A DNA stretch of 64,000 nt from an uncultured Anaerotruncus sp. (lineage in GTDB: Bacteria > Bacillota > Clostridia > Oscillospirales > Acutalibacteraceae). Below the pieces are notes generated by a model. The model was not told the origin of the DNA and did not search any database. It saw only the letters and a program-made list of their open reading frames with translations. The position numbers and the translations under genes were made by a program. Location: positions 62,001-126,000 of the forward strand of contig UQDL01000005.1 of assembly GCA_900539775.1 (NCBI GenBank), written 5' to 3'. Of the stretch, positions 50,676 to 58,355 are shown in pieces (within the stretch, counting starts at the first letter, position 1; every line of letters starts with the position of its first letter).

Positions 50676-52046
50676 TCAAATAACATCATGCTGATTATTA
50701 TAACTGCCGCCGGTTAAAATATTATCCGCAGCAGATATGAGCTGCCGCAAATCCGAATTCCCTTTAACTGTTTTGGAAGGCGCCGAAACCGCCGCCATAA
50801 CAAGATTGTAATAGGCGCTGCCTTTGGGATGAATGCTTACAGAGCCGTCAAGCGCAGACAGCCAAACCTCTGCAATCATTTCACGAAGCGGCTTATAGCG
50901 ATATTCAAGCGCCTGTGCACGGGTTACATTGCCCTGCAAATGCATTGCTTTAAGAAATTTATACGCATCCCAAACAAGAGCCGTGTCTATTTTTTTGAGC
51001 AACGGTTTTATTACGGGCCAAAACGGCAAAAGCTTTTTGGGATTTATTCCGAGGGCTTCCGTTCTTTCGGCAAACTGCTTTTTATCTCTGCATTCCGTTA
51101 TTCTGAAAATCAAATCGCAGGCATGGCGTGCAAGATAATCACCGGCATCCGTTTCATGCCCGTTCACAAGAAATGATTTTAAATGCCTGACATTGTATTC
51201 AAGTCTGCCGTTTTCAAGAACGGAAACATCAACAATGGGCGCCGGATAACCGCTGAGTGCACCGACATTAACCTCAGTTATCTTGTTGCCGGCCCGGCTT
51301 GTGAAAGAATCGGTGTGCTGAATATGGCTGTGGCCAACAAACATATATTTAAGCCCTGCATCCGCAAAAAAGGACGCAACTTCTTCCCTGTTTTCAACGC
51401 AGGTGGAGCCGCCTGTAAGCAACGGCGAAATATGCGGCACAAGCAAATGATGCTCTATGCCGATAAGCGTGCAGCCGCATTTTTTTGCATCCTCGATCTG
51501 CTCTGTTATCCATTTACGGCAATCCGCATCAAACCCGGCATGGCCGTTTTCGTTTTTATCGTCATTAAGGCACAGCACTCGCACTTTTTCGGAAAGTGCA
51601 ATAACAAAACAAACGGTGCCTATTTTTGCGGTGAATGTGCTTATTGCCTGCTTAGGGCCGAAATCGGCATAAAACTTAGGCAAATCATAGCTTTTCATAA
51701 CCGGCACATCGTTATAAACCGCATCACCCTCAAATCGGCGCGGATTTTCATCGCAGCACCAATCATGTGTTGCCGTTATCAAATAAACCGGCTTGCTTTT
51801 TTGAAGTTCATAAAGCTTTTTGCGAAATTCAATGTGTGAAATCATTTCACCGTCATTTGAAACATCGCCCAATATAAACACGGCATCCGTATCCGACTTT
51901 GCAATATCGGCAAATGCAGCATCTGTGATTTCCGCCGTTTCGGCAAGGCATTTTTGATCTGACCCGGAGCGCAATTCATAGGCCTTGCCGCAAGTGCCGA
52001 GGGATTTTGAATAATAATGAGTATCTGCAATAAAAGTTATTTTCAT
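50676..52046 (-). CDS. Calcineurin-like metallophosphoesterase
   Basis: This 456-residue cytoplasmic protein has a metallophosphatase core in its first 285 residues. The motifs are ADTHYY, FILGDVSNDG, TATHDWCC where GNHD is usual, GIEHHLLVPH, and FVGHSHIQHTDS. The GNH Asn, a metal ligand in most members, is replaced by Thr here, while the His and Asp remain. The C-terminal 170 residues are helical and of no recognised family, with YLARHACDLIFRITE. There is no signal peptide. It lies downstream of a GPH symporter on the same strand, perhaps in one unit, but a terminator separates them. The substrate is unknown. Confidence 0.82.
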   Translation of the reverse strand: MKITFIADTHYYSKSLGTCGKAYELRSGSDQKCLAETAEITDAAFADIAKSDTDAVFILGDVSNDGEMISHIEFRKKLYELQKSKPVYLITATHDWCCDENPRRFEGDAVYNDVPVMKSYDLPKFYADFGPKQAISTFTAKIGTVCFVIALSEKVRVLCLNDDKNENGHAGFDADCRKWITEQIEDAKKCGCTLIGIEHHLLVPHISPLLTGGSTCVENREEVASFFADAGLKYMFVGHSHIQHTDSFTSRAGNKITEVNVGALSGYPAPIVDVSVLENGRLEYNVRHLKSFLVNGHETDAGDYLARHACDLIFRITECRDKKQFAERTEALGINPKKLLPFWPVIKPLLKKIDTALVWDAYKFLKAMHLQGNVTRAQALEYRYKPLREMIAEVWLSALDGSVSIHPKGSAYYNLVMAAVSAPSKTVKGNSDLRQLISAADNILTGGSYNNQHDVI

Positions 52047-52136
52047 AAAACCACCGTTTTAAAATACAGGATTCAAAATTGAAAAATACAATTTTAAAAA
52101 TTCAATTTCAGCCGTTCGTTTTGCCAAAAATAAAAG

Positions 52137-52166
52137 CAGCAGGCGGCGCAAAGCACCTCCTGCCGA
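52137..52166 (-). terminator. Terminator of the second GPH symporter gene
   Basis: On the minus strand GCAGGAGGTGC and GCGCCGCCTGC (52139-52163) pair with one mismatch and one G-T pair, then a T-rich tail follows. Confidence 0.7.
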
Positions 52167-52180
52167 ACACTTAAAAACAA

Positions 52181-53713
52181 TCAATCGTTTGCGGCAACAG
52201 ATTCCGACACTTCGTTTTCTGCGCCTTTTTCGGATTTGAGACGTGCACGCCTTTCCATAATTTCCTTCATCATTTGGCGATGACCGTCGCCAGTAATGTT
52301 ATAGAAATGCATCGGCACAAGCATAAGCAAATAGCCTATTGCCGGCACAAGAGTTGTAAGCAAAAACAGAGCCATATTGGTTTGCGCATTTTGCACCAAA
52401 GAGCCCTCTGTGTGCTGCATATAGCCGGTTATACCAAGAATTGCAAGGCCGATTGAGGATGAAAACGTGTTTTCGATTTTGCCCGTAAAGCTCATGATAG
52501 AAAGCATAATGCCCTCAACACGAGTGCCTGTTTTCCATTCGATATAATCAACGGTTTCCGCTTCCATTTCCTTTTGAATAAGATTTTTAAATTCAAGCGG
52601 AATTGCAGTAAGTCCTGTAAAGAGCACAACAATTATGCCTACGAAAAGTGAAACGCTTGTTCCCTCCGGCTTCTTCATAAGCCCATTATAGCAGGTTACC
52701 GCAAAAAGCACATGCAAAATTATAGCGGCAACGCAGCAGCCCTGATAAAACTTCTTGCTGTCTGCCTTTTTACCGAGAGATTCGATGATTTTGGGAACGA
52801 GTATTCCCGCAAAAAGGAAGCCGGGAAACTTAACAACATCAATAAAAATATTATATTTTCTGTTGAACATAAGATCGGCAACAAAATAAAACGAAACCTG
52901 CTCTGCAATTTTGCAAATAACAAAAAAGACATTTCCTAAGAAGAGCATGAGCAAAGGTCTGTTTTTAAACAGCAGTGCGAAACAATCCTTAACGGCAGGC
53001 ACATCTTCCTTGTGCTCTGCCCTTTCCTTGGTGTTTTTATAAGTTAACCTTGTTAAAAACACAATTCCTATTGCCGAAATAATTGCCGAGGTAAGATACG
53101 CCTGCGGTGTGTGATCCTTGAAATAAGGCAACAGTGCCGCACCTGCAACGAAAACCTGCGGCAGCGCGCCCAAAACGGAGCGTACGATTGAGCTTACTCC
53201 GAAAAGCTTGGTGCGCTCTATTCCGCTTGGCGTGATTGAAAACGCAAGCGCACCCATCGGAATATCAAACGCCGTGTAGGTTACATCAAGGCCAACAAAA
53301 AGGATAGTGGTATAAATAATGTTAAACAGCGGCGATGCATCTGCGCTGCCGATAAAAAACAGTATCATAACAAGTGAAACAAAAAGCGGTGCCCATTTGA
53401 TATAGGGGCGCATTTGCCCGTCCTTAGTTCTGGTTTTATCAACTATAACGCCCATAATCGGGTCGTTTATTGCATCAAAAATTCCGCAATAAAGCCTGAT
53501 TTGCGCCGCCACGCTCATTGGGTCTTTAAGCTTTTTGAAAAGCACATTTGTTAAAAAGAAATTTATGTATTTTGACGAGGTCATGCTTGTGTTCATTCCC
53601 TGTGCGCCGCGGCCCACCGCATATGAAAGCGTTTCGCGCCAGGTTAAATAAGTTTCCTCGCCAACATCCTTTTTAATAATTTTACTGTTTAAAAAATCGT
53701 TTATTTTGCCCAT
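52181..53713 (-). CDS. GPH-family sugar:cation symporter, second copy
   Basis: This 510-residue twelve-helix transporter of the MelB/GPH branch shows FDAINDPIMGVIVDKTRTKDGQMRPY after helix 2 (Asp and Arg/Lys-rich), AFDIPMGALAFSITPSGIERTKLF, and ETVDYIEWKTGTRVEGIMLSI in the late loop. It is only distantly like the copy at 35632 and lacks a neighbouring glycosidase. Sugar and cation are unknown. AAGGAAA lies ahead of the ATG. A terminator after it and no clear promoter before it suggest a short transcript. Confidence 0.9.
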   Translation of the reverse strand: MGKINDFLNSKIIKKDVGEETYLTWRETLSYAVGRGAQGMNTSMTSSKYINFFLTNVLFKKLKDPMSVAAQIRLYCGIFDAINDPIMGVIVDKTRTKDGQMRPYIKWAPLFVSLVMILFFIGSADASPLFNIIYTTILFVGLDVTYTAFDIPMGALAFSITPSGIERTKLFGVSSIVRSVLGALPQVFVAGAALLPYFKDHTPQAYLTSAIISAIGIVFLTRLTYKNTKERAEHKEDVPAVKDCFALLFKNRPLLMLFLGNVFFVICKIAEQVSFYFVADLMFNRKYNIFIDVVKFPGFLFAGILVPKIIESLGKKADSKKFYQGCCVAAIILHVLFAVTCYNGLMKKPEGTSVSLFVGIIVVLFTGLTAIPLEFKNLIQKEMEAETVDYIEWKTGTRVEGIMLSIMSFTGKIENTFSSSIGLAILGITGYMQHTEGSLVQNAQTNMALFLLTTLVPAIGYLLMLVPMHFYNITGDGHRQMMKEIMERRARLKSEKGAENEVSESVAAND

Positions 53714-53845
53714 TTAATTTTTTTCCTTGCCTTTCGGCTGCAATATTTTTATAGCGGATTTTAAAACCGCACACACCGCAGGCAGCCTCAGCGATGCACA
53801 ATAACAGCTAAAGCTTATTTTTGCAAATTGCTTTATATATGCTGC

Positions 53846-54418
53846 TTATTTAATCTTTGTGATTTTGTTTTTTTTAACGAAATAAACATTATCGGCAATA
53901 TCCATCATTGCCTTATCGTTCATGGAATCCGTGTAAAAATTCTCTATATGCATTCCGGGAAAAACCTCGTTAAAAATTTTAACCTTGTTTTCAAGAAAGC
54001 AAAGGCGCTTAAATTTACCCGTTTCCTTATCAATGCTGGAGCCGACATAATGCTTTATGCCGATTCTTTTTGCTATTTCATCAAGCAAAAAATCTGTTGA
54101 GCCGGAAACTATAATATCGCTTTCTTTTTGCACTTTCTTATACCACGGCTTTATCTTGTGCTCGTTTTTATTCCAAAAATCAACAACGGCGGCAGAAATA
54201 TCGCCGATTTTAACATAATACCCTTCCAAAAAGGAAGCATATGCACCAATCGCCTCTTCAACAGTAAAAAGATGCAGTGCATCCTTTGCGGCAATCCACA
54301 AAAGCTTTGGAATATAGCGCCAAATTCTTACATCACGGCGCACAAAATAAAGAATGAAATCCACAAGAGTTTCGCCGTCATAAATAGTGTTATCAAAATC
54401 ATAAACATTAACGTTCAT
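53846..54418 (-). CDS. HAD-superfamily (subfamily IB) phosphatase
   Basis: This 190-residue hydrolase has the nucleophile/acid pair D7 and D9 in VYDFDNTIYDGE, the Thr/Ser motif IIVSGSTDFLL, a Lys in the ENKVKIF segment, and the acidic motif FYTDSMNDKAMM. A helical cap lies between about 20 and 95. Subfamily IB covers phosphoserine phosphatase-like enzymes and phosphatases acting on lipid or sugar phosphates. The hydrophobic cap start (LVDFILYFVRRDVRIWRYIP) resembles members acting on lipid phosphates. No neighbour gives a firm clue. The start overlaps no other gene. Confidence 0.85.
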   Translation of the reverse strand: MNVNVYDFDNTIYDGETLVDFILYFVRRDVRIWRYIPKLLWIAAKDALHLFTVEEAIGAYASFLEGYYVKIGDISAAVVDFWNKNEHKIKPWYKKVQKESDIIVSGSTDFLLDEIAKRIGIKHYVGSSIDKETGKFKRLCFLENKVKIFNEVFPGMHIENFYTDSMNDKAMMDIADNVYFVKKNKITKIK

Positions 54419-54495
54419 AATACTACAGTCCGTTTTTCAAATCAAAGTAAAGATTATGAGAAAATTTAATAAAAAATAAAATTTTTCATAGTTTA

Positions 54496-54524
54496 ATATT
54501 AGCAAACTCCAAGCACAAAATCAA
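54496..54524 (-). promoter_or_regulatory. Promoter of the HAD phosphatase gene
   Basis: On the minus strand TTGATT (54519-54524), 17 bases, TAATAT (54496-54501). Confidence 0.5.
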
Positions 54525-54620
54525 CAAAAAATTAGCATTCTAAAAACAAAAGCGGCTTGCCGGTTTTAAAGCAAAAAAATTACAACTGCATAAATTATTT
54601 TGTTAATTTTTTATCAAATC

Positions 54621-54649
54621 TTGACATTCGGGCAAACTACATATATATT
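54621..54649 (+). promoter_or_regulatory. Promoter of nadBC
   Basis: TTGACA (54621-54626), 17 bases, TATATT (54644-54649). A small GGCAG/CTGCC hairpin lies in the leader about 30 bases before the start codon. Confidence 0.7.
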
Positions 54650-54708
54650 AGAATAAGTATATTTAAATAAAGGAAGGCAGCCTAAACTGCCAAAACGGTA
54701 ATTGAAAA

Positions 54709-56037
54709 ATGAAAGAAAAATCCATTAAAACCGATGTTGTAATAGTCGGCAGCGGAGTTGCGGGGCTTTTTGCCGCACTGTGCCTGCCTAAGGATAAAAA
54801 CGCTCTTGTTATCACCAAAGAGGATCTCAAAGAATGTGATTCATATTTGGCTCAGGGCGGTGTTTGCGTGCTTAAAAACATTGATGATTTTGAATGCTAT
54901 TTTGAAGACACAATGAAAGCAGGCCATTATGAAAACGATCCCGAAAGCGTTAGGGTTATGATTGAATCATCGCCCGATGTTATCGGCACGCTGGTTAAGC
55001 TGGGTGTTGACTTTGACACTAATAACGGCGGCGATTTCAACTACACAAGAGAAGGAGCTCACAGGCAAAACAGGATTTTGCATCATAAGGACGAAACCGG
55101 CAAAGAAATCACGGCAACCCTGCTTGCAATTGCAAAAACCAAGAAAAACATCACCTTTGTTACAAACACAACGATGATTGATATTATAGAAAAAAACAAC
55201 ACCTGCTACGGCATAGTTGTTGAAGACGCAAACGGCGAAAGAAGCGCAATTTTTGCAAGAGATGTTATTTTGGCAACGGGCGGCATAGGCGGTTTGTTTA
55301 AAAACTCCACCAATTTCCCGCACATCACGGGCGATGCCTTTGCAATTGCACTTAAGCACAACATTGAGCTTAAAAATATAAACTATATTCAAATTCATCC
55401 CACCACGCTTTACAGCAAAAAAAGCGGACGGCGCTTTCTTATCAGCGAAAGCGTAAGAGGCGAGGGTGCAATTTTGCTTAACGAAAACGGCGAAAGATTT
55501 ACGGATGAGCTTCAACCCCGCGATGTTGTTACAAACGCCATTTGCAAGGAAATGGAAAAATTCGGCACAGACCATGTTTATCTTACCCTGCCGACGATGA
55601 CAAGTGAAGAAGCCGCACAGAGATTCCCAAACATTTTTGAGGAATGCATGGAAGAGGGCTATGATATAACGAAAGACAAGGTGCCCGTTACACCCGGCCA
55701 GCACTATATGATGGGTGGAATTAAAACAGACATAAACGGCTGCACATCCATGCGCCACCTTTATGCGGCAGGCGAAACGGCCTGCAACGGAGTGCACGGC
55801 AGAAACAGGCTTGCATCAAACAGCTTACTGGAGAGTCTTGTTTTTTCAAAGCGAGCAGCCGATTTAATTGCAGGCGACGATTCTGAAAAGCCGCAATATG
55901 AGCCTGAAATTGATTTTGCCGCAATGCCGCCGAAGGCAGAGCGTGAAAATGAATTCAAAAACATTATCATGGCCGAAATCAAACGAAAGGATCCCAAATT
56001 CTATGATAAATGGTGTAACAATGAAAATCAATGTTGA
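54709..56037 (+). CDS. nadB: L-aspartate oxidase
   Basis: This 442-residue flavoprotein oxidises aspartate to iminoaspartate for NAD synthesis. FAD binding is seen in VVIVGSGVAGLFAAL (10-24) and in HGRNRLASNSLLESLVFSKRAA. The substrate region shows LAQGGVCV, TREGAHRQNRILHHKDETG and IQIHPTTLYS. It is about 100 residues shorter than E. coli NadB and lacks most of the C-terminal helical domain. A plain fumarate reductase flavoprotein is less likely given nadC next door. It overlaps nadC by 17 bases. nadA, the quinolinate synthase gene, is not in the window; it may lie elsewhere. Confidence 0.92.
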   Translation: MKEKSIKTDVVIVGSGVAGLFAALCLPKDKNALVITKEDLKECDSYLAQGGVCVLKNIDDFECYFEDTMKAGHYENDPESVRVMIESSPDVIGTLVKLGVDFDTNNGGDFNYTREGAHRQNRILHHKDETGKEITATLLAIAKTKKNITFVTNTTMIDIIEKNNTCYGIVVEDANGERSAIFARDVILATGGIGGLFKNSTNFPHITGDAFAIALKHNIELKNINYIQIHPTTLYSKKSGRRFLISESVRGEGAILLNENGERFTDELQPRDVVTNAICKEMEKFGTDHVYLTLPTMTSEEAAQRFPNIFEECMEEGYDITKDKVPVTPGQHYMMGGIKTDINGCTSMRHLYAAGETACNGVHGRNRLASNSLLESLVFSKRAADLIAGDDSEKPQYEPEIDFAAMPPKAERENEFKNIIMAEIKRKDPKFYDKWCNNENQC

Positions 56038-56860
56038 CGATTATATCATCAACACTCTTAAAGAAGATATCACAAGCGAGGATGTTTCAACAAACGCCGT
56101 TATGCCCGAAAGCAAGCAGGGAAAGGCAGAGCTTATCTGCAAAAGCAGCGGCATAATCTGCGGCCTTGGCGTTTTTGAACGCACATTCACACTGCTTGAC
56201 GAAAATGCAAAATTTGAAACAAGCGTTAAGGACGGCGATTTTGTTGAAAAAGGAATGCTGCTTGGCGTTGTTTACGGCGACATCAGAGCACTGCTTTCCG
56301 GCGAACGCACAGCGCTAAACTATTTGCAAAGAATGAGCGGAATTGCCACAATAACCAAAGAATATGCCAAGGAGCTTGAAGGCACGGGCACAACTTTGCT
56401 TGACACAAGAAAAACAACGCCGAATATGCGCCCGTTTGAAAAATATGCCGTAACCGTAGGCGGAGGCAAAAACCACCGCTACAATCTTTCCGACGGAGTT
56501 TTGCTTAAAGACAACCACATAGGAGCAGCAGGCTCCGTTACAAAAGCGATTAAGGCCGCAAAAGAATATGCGCCATTCGTAAGAAAAATTGAAATTGAAA
56601 CCGAAACCTTTGAGCAAGTGCAAGAAGCTGTTGAAGCAGGAGCAGACATTATTATGCTTGATAACATGAGCACCGCACAAATGGCAAAATGCGTTAAATT
56701 TATTAACGGCAGAGCACAAACGGAATGCAGCGGAAATGTTACCAAAGAAAGGCTTAAAGAAATTGCCGCCACCGGTGTGGATTTCGTTTCATGCGGTGCG
56801 CTTACTCACTCGGCACCCATTATGGATGTAAGCCTTAAAAATCTTGTTCCAATTGAATAA
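56021..56860 (+). CDS. nadC: Nicotinate-nucleotide pyrophosphorylase (quinolinate phosphoribosyltransferase)
   Basis: This 279-residue enzyme turns quinolinate and PRPP into nicotinate mononucleotide. It shows ALLSGERTALNYLQRMSGIAT, LLDTRKTTPNMRPFEKYAV, GGGKNHRYNLSDGVLLKDNH, KIEIETETFEQV and IIMLDNMS, all the type II PRTase/NadC signatures. The ATG at 56021 lies within the 3' end of nadB; longer in-frame starts at 55868 or 56003 lie deeper in nadB and are unlikely. The pair forms an operon with the promoter at 54621. Confidence 0.96.
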   Translation: MKINVDDYIINTLKEDITSEDVSTNAVMPESKQGKAELICKSSGIICGLGVFERTFTLLDENAKFETSVKDGDFVEKGMLLGVVYGDIRALLSGERTALNYLQRMSGIATITKEYAKELEGTGTTLLDTRKTTPNMRPFEKYAVTVGGGKNHRYNLSDGVLLKDNHIGAAGSVTKAIKAAKEYAPFVRKIEIETETFEQVQEAVEAGADIIMLDNMSTAQMAKCVKFINGRAQTECSGNVTKERLKEIAATGVDFVSCGALTHSAPIMDVSLKNLVPIE

Positions 56861-56918
56861 ATGATAATTATTTTTTGATTTAGCGGTAATAAGCAAATAA
56901 ATATTACGGAGAATCAAT

Positions 56919-57380
56919 ATGAAAAAATGTGTTAAACATTTTGCGCAAGTTCTTTATTCAATCTTATCCGCCGTTTCGGCAACGGTTGCTTTTTATTTGA
57001 TAAGCGGATTAGCATTAAGAAATTTCACGCAGGATACAGGCCTTACGGTATTAGACATAATCACCGCCATTTTGGCACTTATTTTTAATTTGCTTTTCGG
57101 ACTGCACTTCTGCGACAAGCTTACAAAAGCAGGATACATAATACAATTTGCTTTTTTGTTGGCAATAACGGCAGTTTCCGTTTATTTTGAGGGAACTTAT
57201 TGGGTTTATATATGCATGCTTTTAAACCCTGTTTATTCCTTTGCCAAAGATGCGATTTGCAGCATGAACACAGAGGCAAACAATTCTGCAGCACTTGATG
57301 CGGTGCTTGCCTTGGCTTCATCTGCTTTGCCGGGCTTATTTATGTTTTTAGGCTCAAAAGCGGCAAAGAAAAAAGCATAG
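56919..57380 (+). CDS. Small four-helix membrane protein of unknown function
   Basis: This 153-residue protein has four hydrophobic segments at about residues 10-32, 45-62, 71-88 and 127-147, with a Lys-rich end (KAAKKKA). No family was recognised. GGAG lies about 8 bases ahead of the ATG, and a terminator follows, so the gene looks real. It begins 58 bases after nadC and may be read with it. A niacin-related role cannot be supported from sequence. Confidence 0.65.
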   Translation: MKKCVKHFAQVLYSILSAVSATVAFYLISGLALRNFTQDTGLTVLDIITAILALIFNLLFGLHFCDKLTKAGYIIQFAFLLAITAVSVYFEGTYWVYICMLLNPVYSFAKDAICSMNTEANNSAALDAVLALASSALPGLFMFLGSKAAKKKA

Positions 57381-57425
57381 CCGCCGCAACAGCATAATAT
57401 ATTTAAATCAGCACAAATAAAAAAG

Positions 57426-57470
57426 CCATTATCATTTTGCATTATGCAAATGATAATGGTTTTATTTTTT
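57426..57470 (+). terminator. Terminator after the small membrane protein gene
   Basis: CCATTATCATTTTGC pairs with GCAAATGATAATGG (57426-57459) with one bulge, followed by TTTTATTTTTT. Confidence 0.85.
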
Positions 57471-57565
57471 ATCATAATAATTTGAAACACCTGCAACACA
57501 AAAGCATTCGGCAATCCAAATAAATACCGAATATGCTTAATTTTTTTTGCCAAAATATAAAATTT

Positions 57566-57606
57566 TGCCAACACTCTGCCGAGAAAACTTGGCAAAAGTG
57601 TTGGCA
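57566..57606. other. Compound hairpin
   Basis: TGCCAACACT (57566-57575) pairs with AGTGTTGGCA (57597-57606), and inside it TGCCGAG (57577-57583) pairs with CTTGGCA (57588-57594) around AAAA. It lacks a T-run, so it is not a plain terminator. Confidence 0.6.
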
Positions 57607-57614
57607 TTGCTTAT

Positions 57615-57637
57615 TTTCCCCGAAGCACACGGGGAAA
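57615..57637. other. Hairpin downstream of the TM2 gene
   Basis: TTTCCCCG pairs with CGGGGAAA across AAGCACA. It could end the TM2-gene transcript, but no T-run of more than three bases follows on either strand. Confidence 0.5.
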
Positions 57638-57685
57638 TCAAATATTAAAGCTTTTCTTTATGCCGAATAAAACTGCAACGCTTTG

Positions 57686-58048
57686 CTAAATAAGCGCAAC
57701 ACCGTTTGCATCAGTGTTAATTTTACCCGTCAAAATCATAATTCCCTCAACAAGAGCCCAAATTCCTATTGCAACAGGACCAATGCCGAAAGCGGCTGCG
57801 CCCAAAAGAGAAACCACAAGCTGAATAATTGCTTTTGTTGTGAACCCCAAATAAAAATTATGAATTCCCAAGGTTCCCAAAAAGATTGCCAACAAGCCTG
57901 CAGTCAATTTTGATTTTTGAGCAACCGGTGCTGCGGTGGGTGTAACCGGGGGTGCAGCTCCGGGAGCTTGGGCACCGAGTGCAGCTCCGCAAGCGGAACA
58001 ATTGAGTGCATTATCTGGGTTATTAAGGCCACAATTTGGACAATACAT
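57686..58048 (-). CDS. Zinc-ribbon plus TM2 domain protein
   Basis: This 120-residue protein has an N-terminal zinc ribbon (CPNCG and CSACG, residues 3-20) and an Ala/Pro-rich linker. The C-terminal TM2 domain has two helices with the motif LGTLGIHNFYLGF between them, and a Gly-rich second half. TM2 proteins are small membrane proteins of unknown function, widespread in gut Firmicutes. Several ATG codons lie in a row; GGAGG is 7 bases ahead of the one at 58048, which is chosen. It has its own promoter. Confidence 0.88.
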   Translation of the reverse strand: MYCPNCGLNNPDNALNCSACGAALGAQAPGAAPPVTPTAAPVAQKSKLTAGLLAIFLGTLGIHNFYLGFTTKAIIQLVVSLLGAAAFGIGPVAIGIWALVEGIMILTGKINTDANGVALI

Positions 58049-58355
58049 ATACATACCTCCGTTATTATATATTTGGACATCTGCCCGCATTATTAAGTAC
58101 AAAACAATGCATTGTGAATTATCAATAAAAATTTATTACAAATTCAAATATGTTTTGTTAATTTTATCTTAACAAATAAAACACAAGCTGTCAATACATA
58201 TTTTAGGATTTGTCAATAAATTGTCAATATACATAACGGACGGAATATAAAAACGCTTAAATGTGCCGCAAATTCCGATTATTTCAAGATTTATCTGCAA
58301 TCTGCCTTAACAGACACTTTGCTTTTAATTTAGGAAACAGAGCCGGTTTACAAAA
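58049..58355. other. Control region of the TM2 gene; no other gene
   Basis: The A/T-rich region holds the TM2 gene promoter and three ATTGACA repeats. No clear terminator for uxaA was recognised between 58230 and 58355. Confidence 0.5.
58166..58194 (-). promoter_or_regulatory. Promoter of the TM2 gene
   Basis: On the minus strand TTGACA (58189-58194), 17 bases, TAAGAT (58166-58171). Two more ATTGACA copies lie upstream at 58211 and 58222, 22 and 33 bases away. Confidence 0.65.

Larger units (their letters stand above)
57381..57685. other. Intergenic region with three successive hairpins, no gene
   Basis: The gap between the convergent genes at 56919 and 57686 holds a terminator (57426-57470), a 41-base compound hairpin (57566-57606) and a third hairpin (57615-57637). 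Three copies of TTTTGCCAA or its complement lie between 57545 and 57597. Confidence 0.6.

Noticed and set aside
55868..56020. Longer N-terminus for NadC
   Set aside because: It lies fully inside nadB in another frame, and the family start is MKINVDDYI at 56021.
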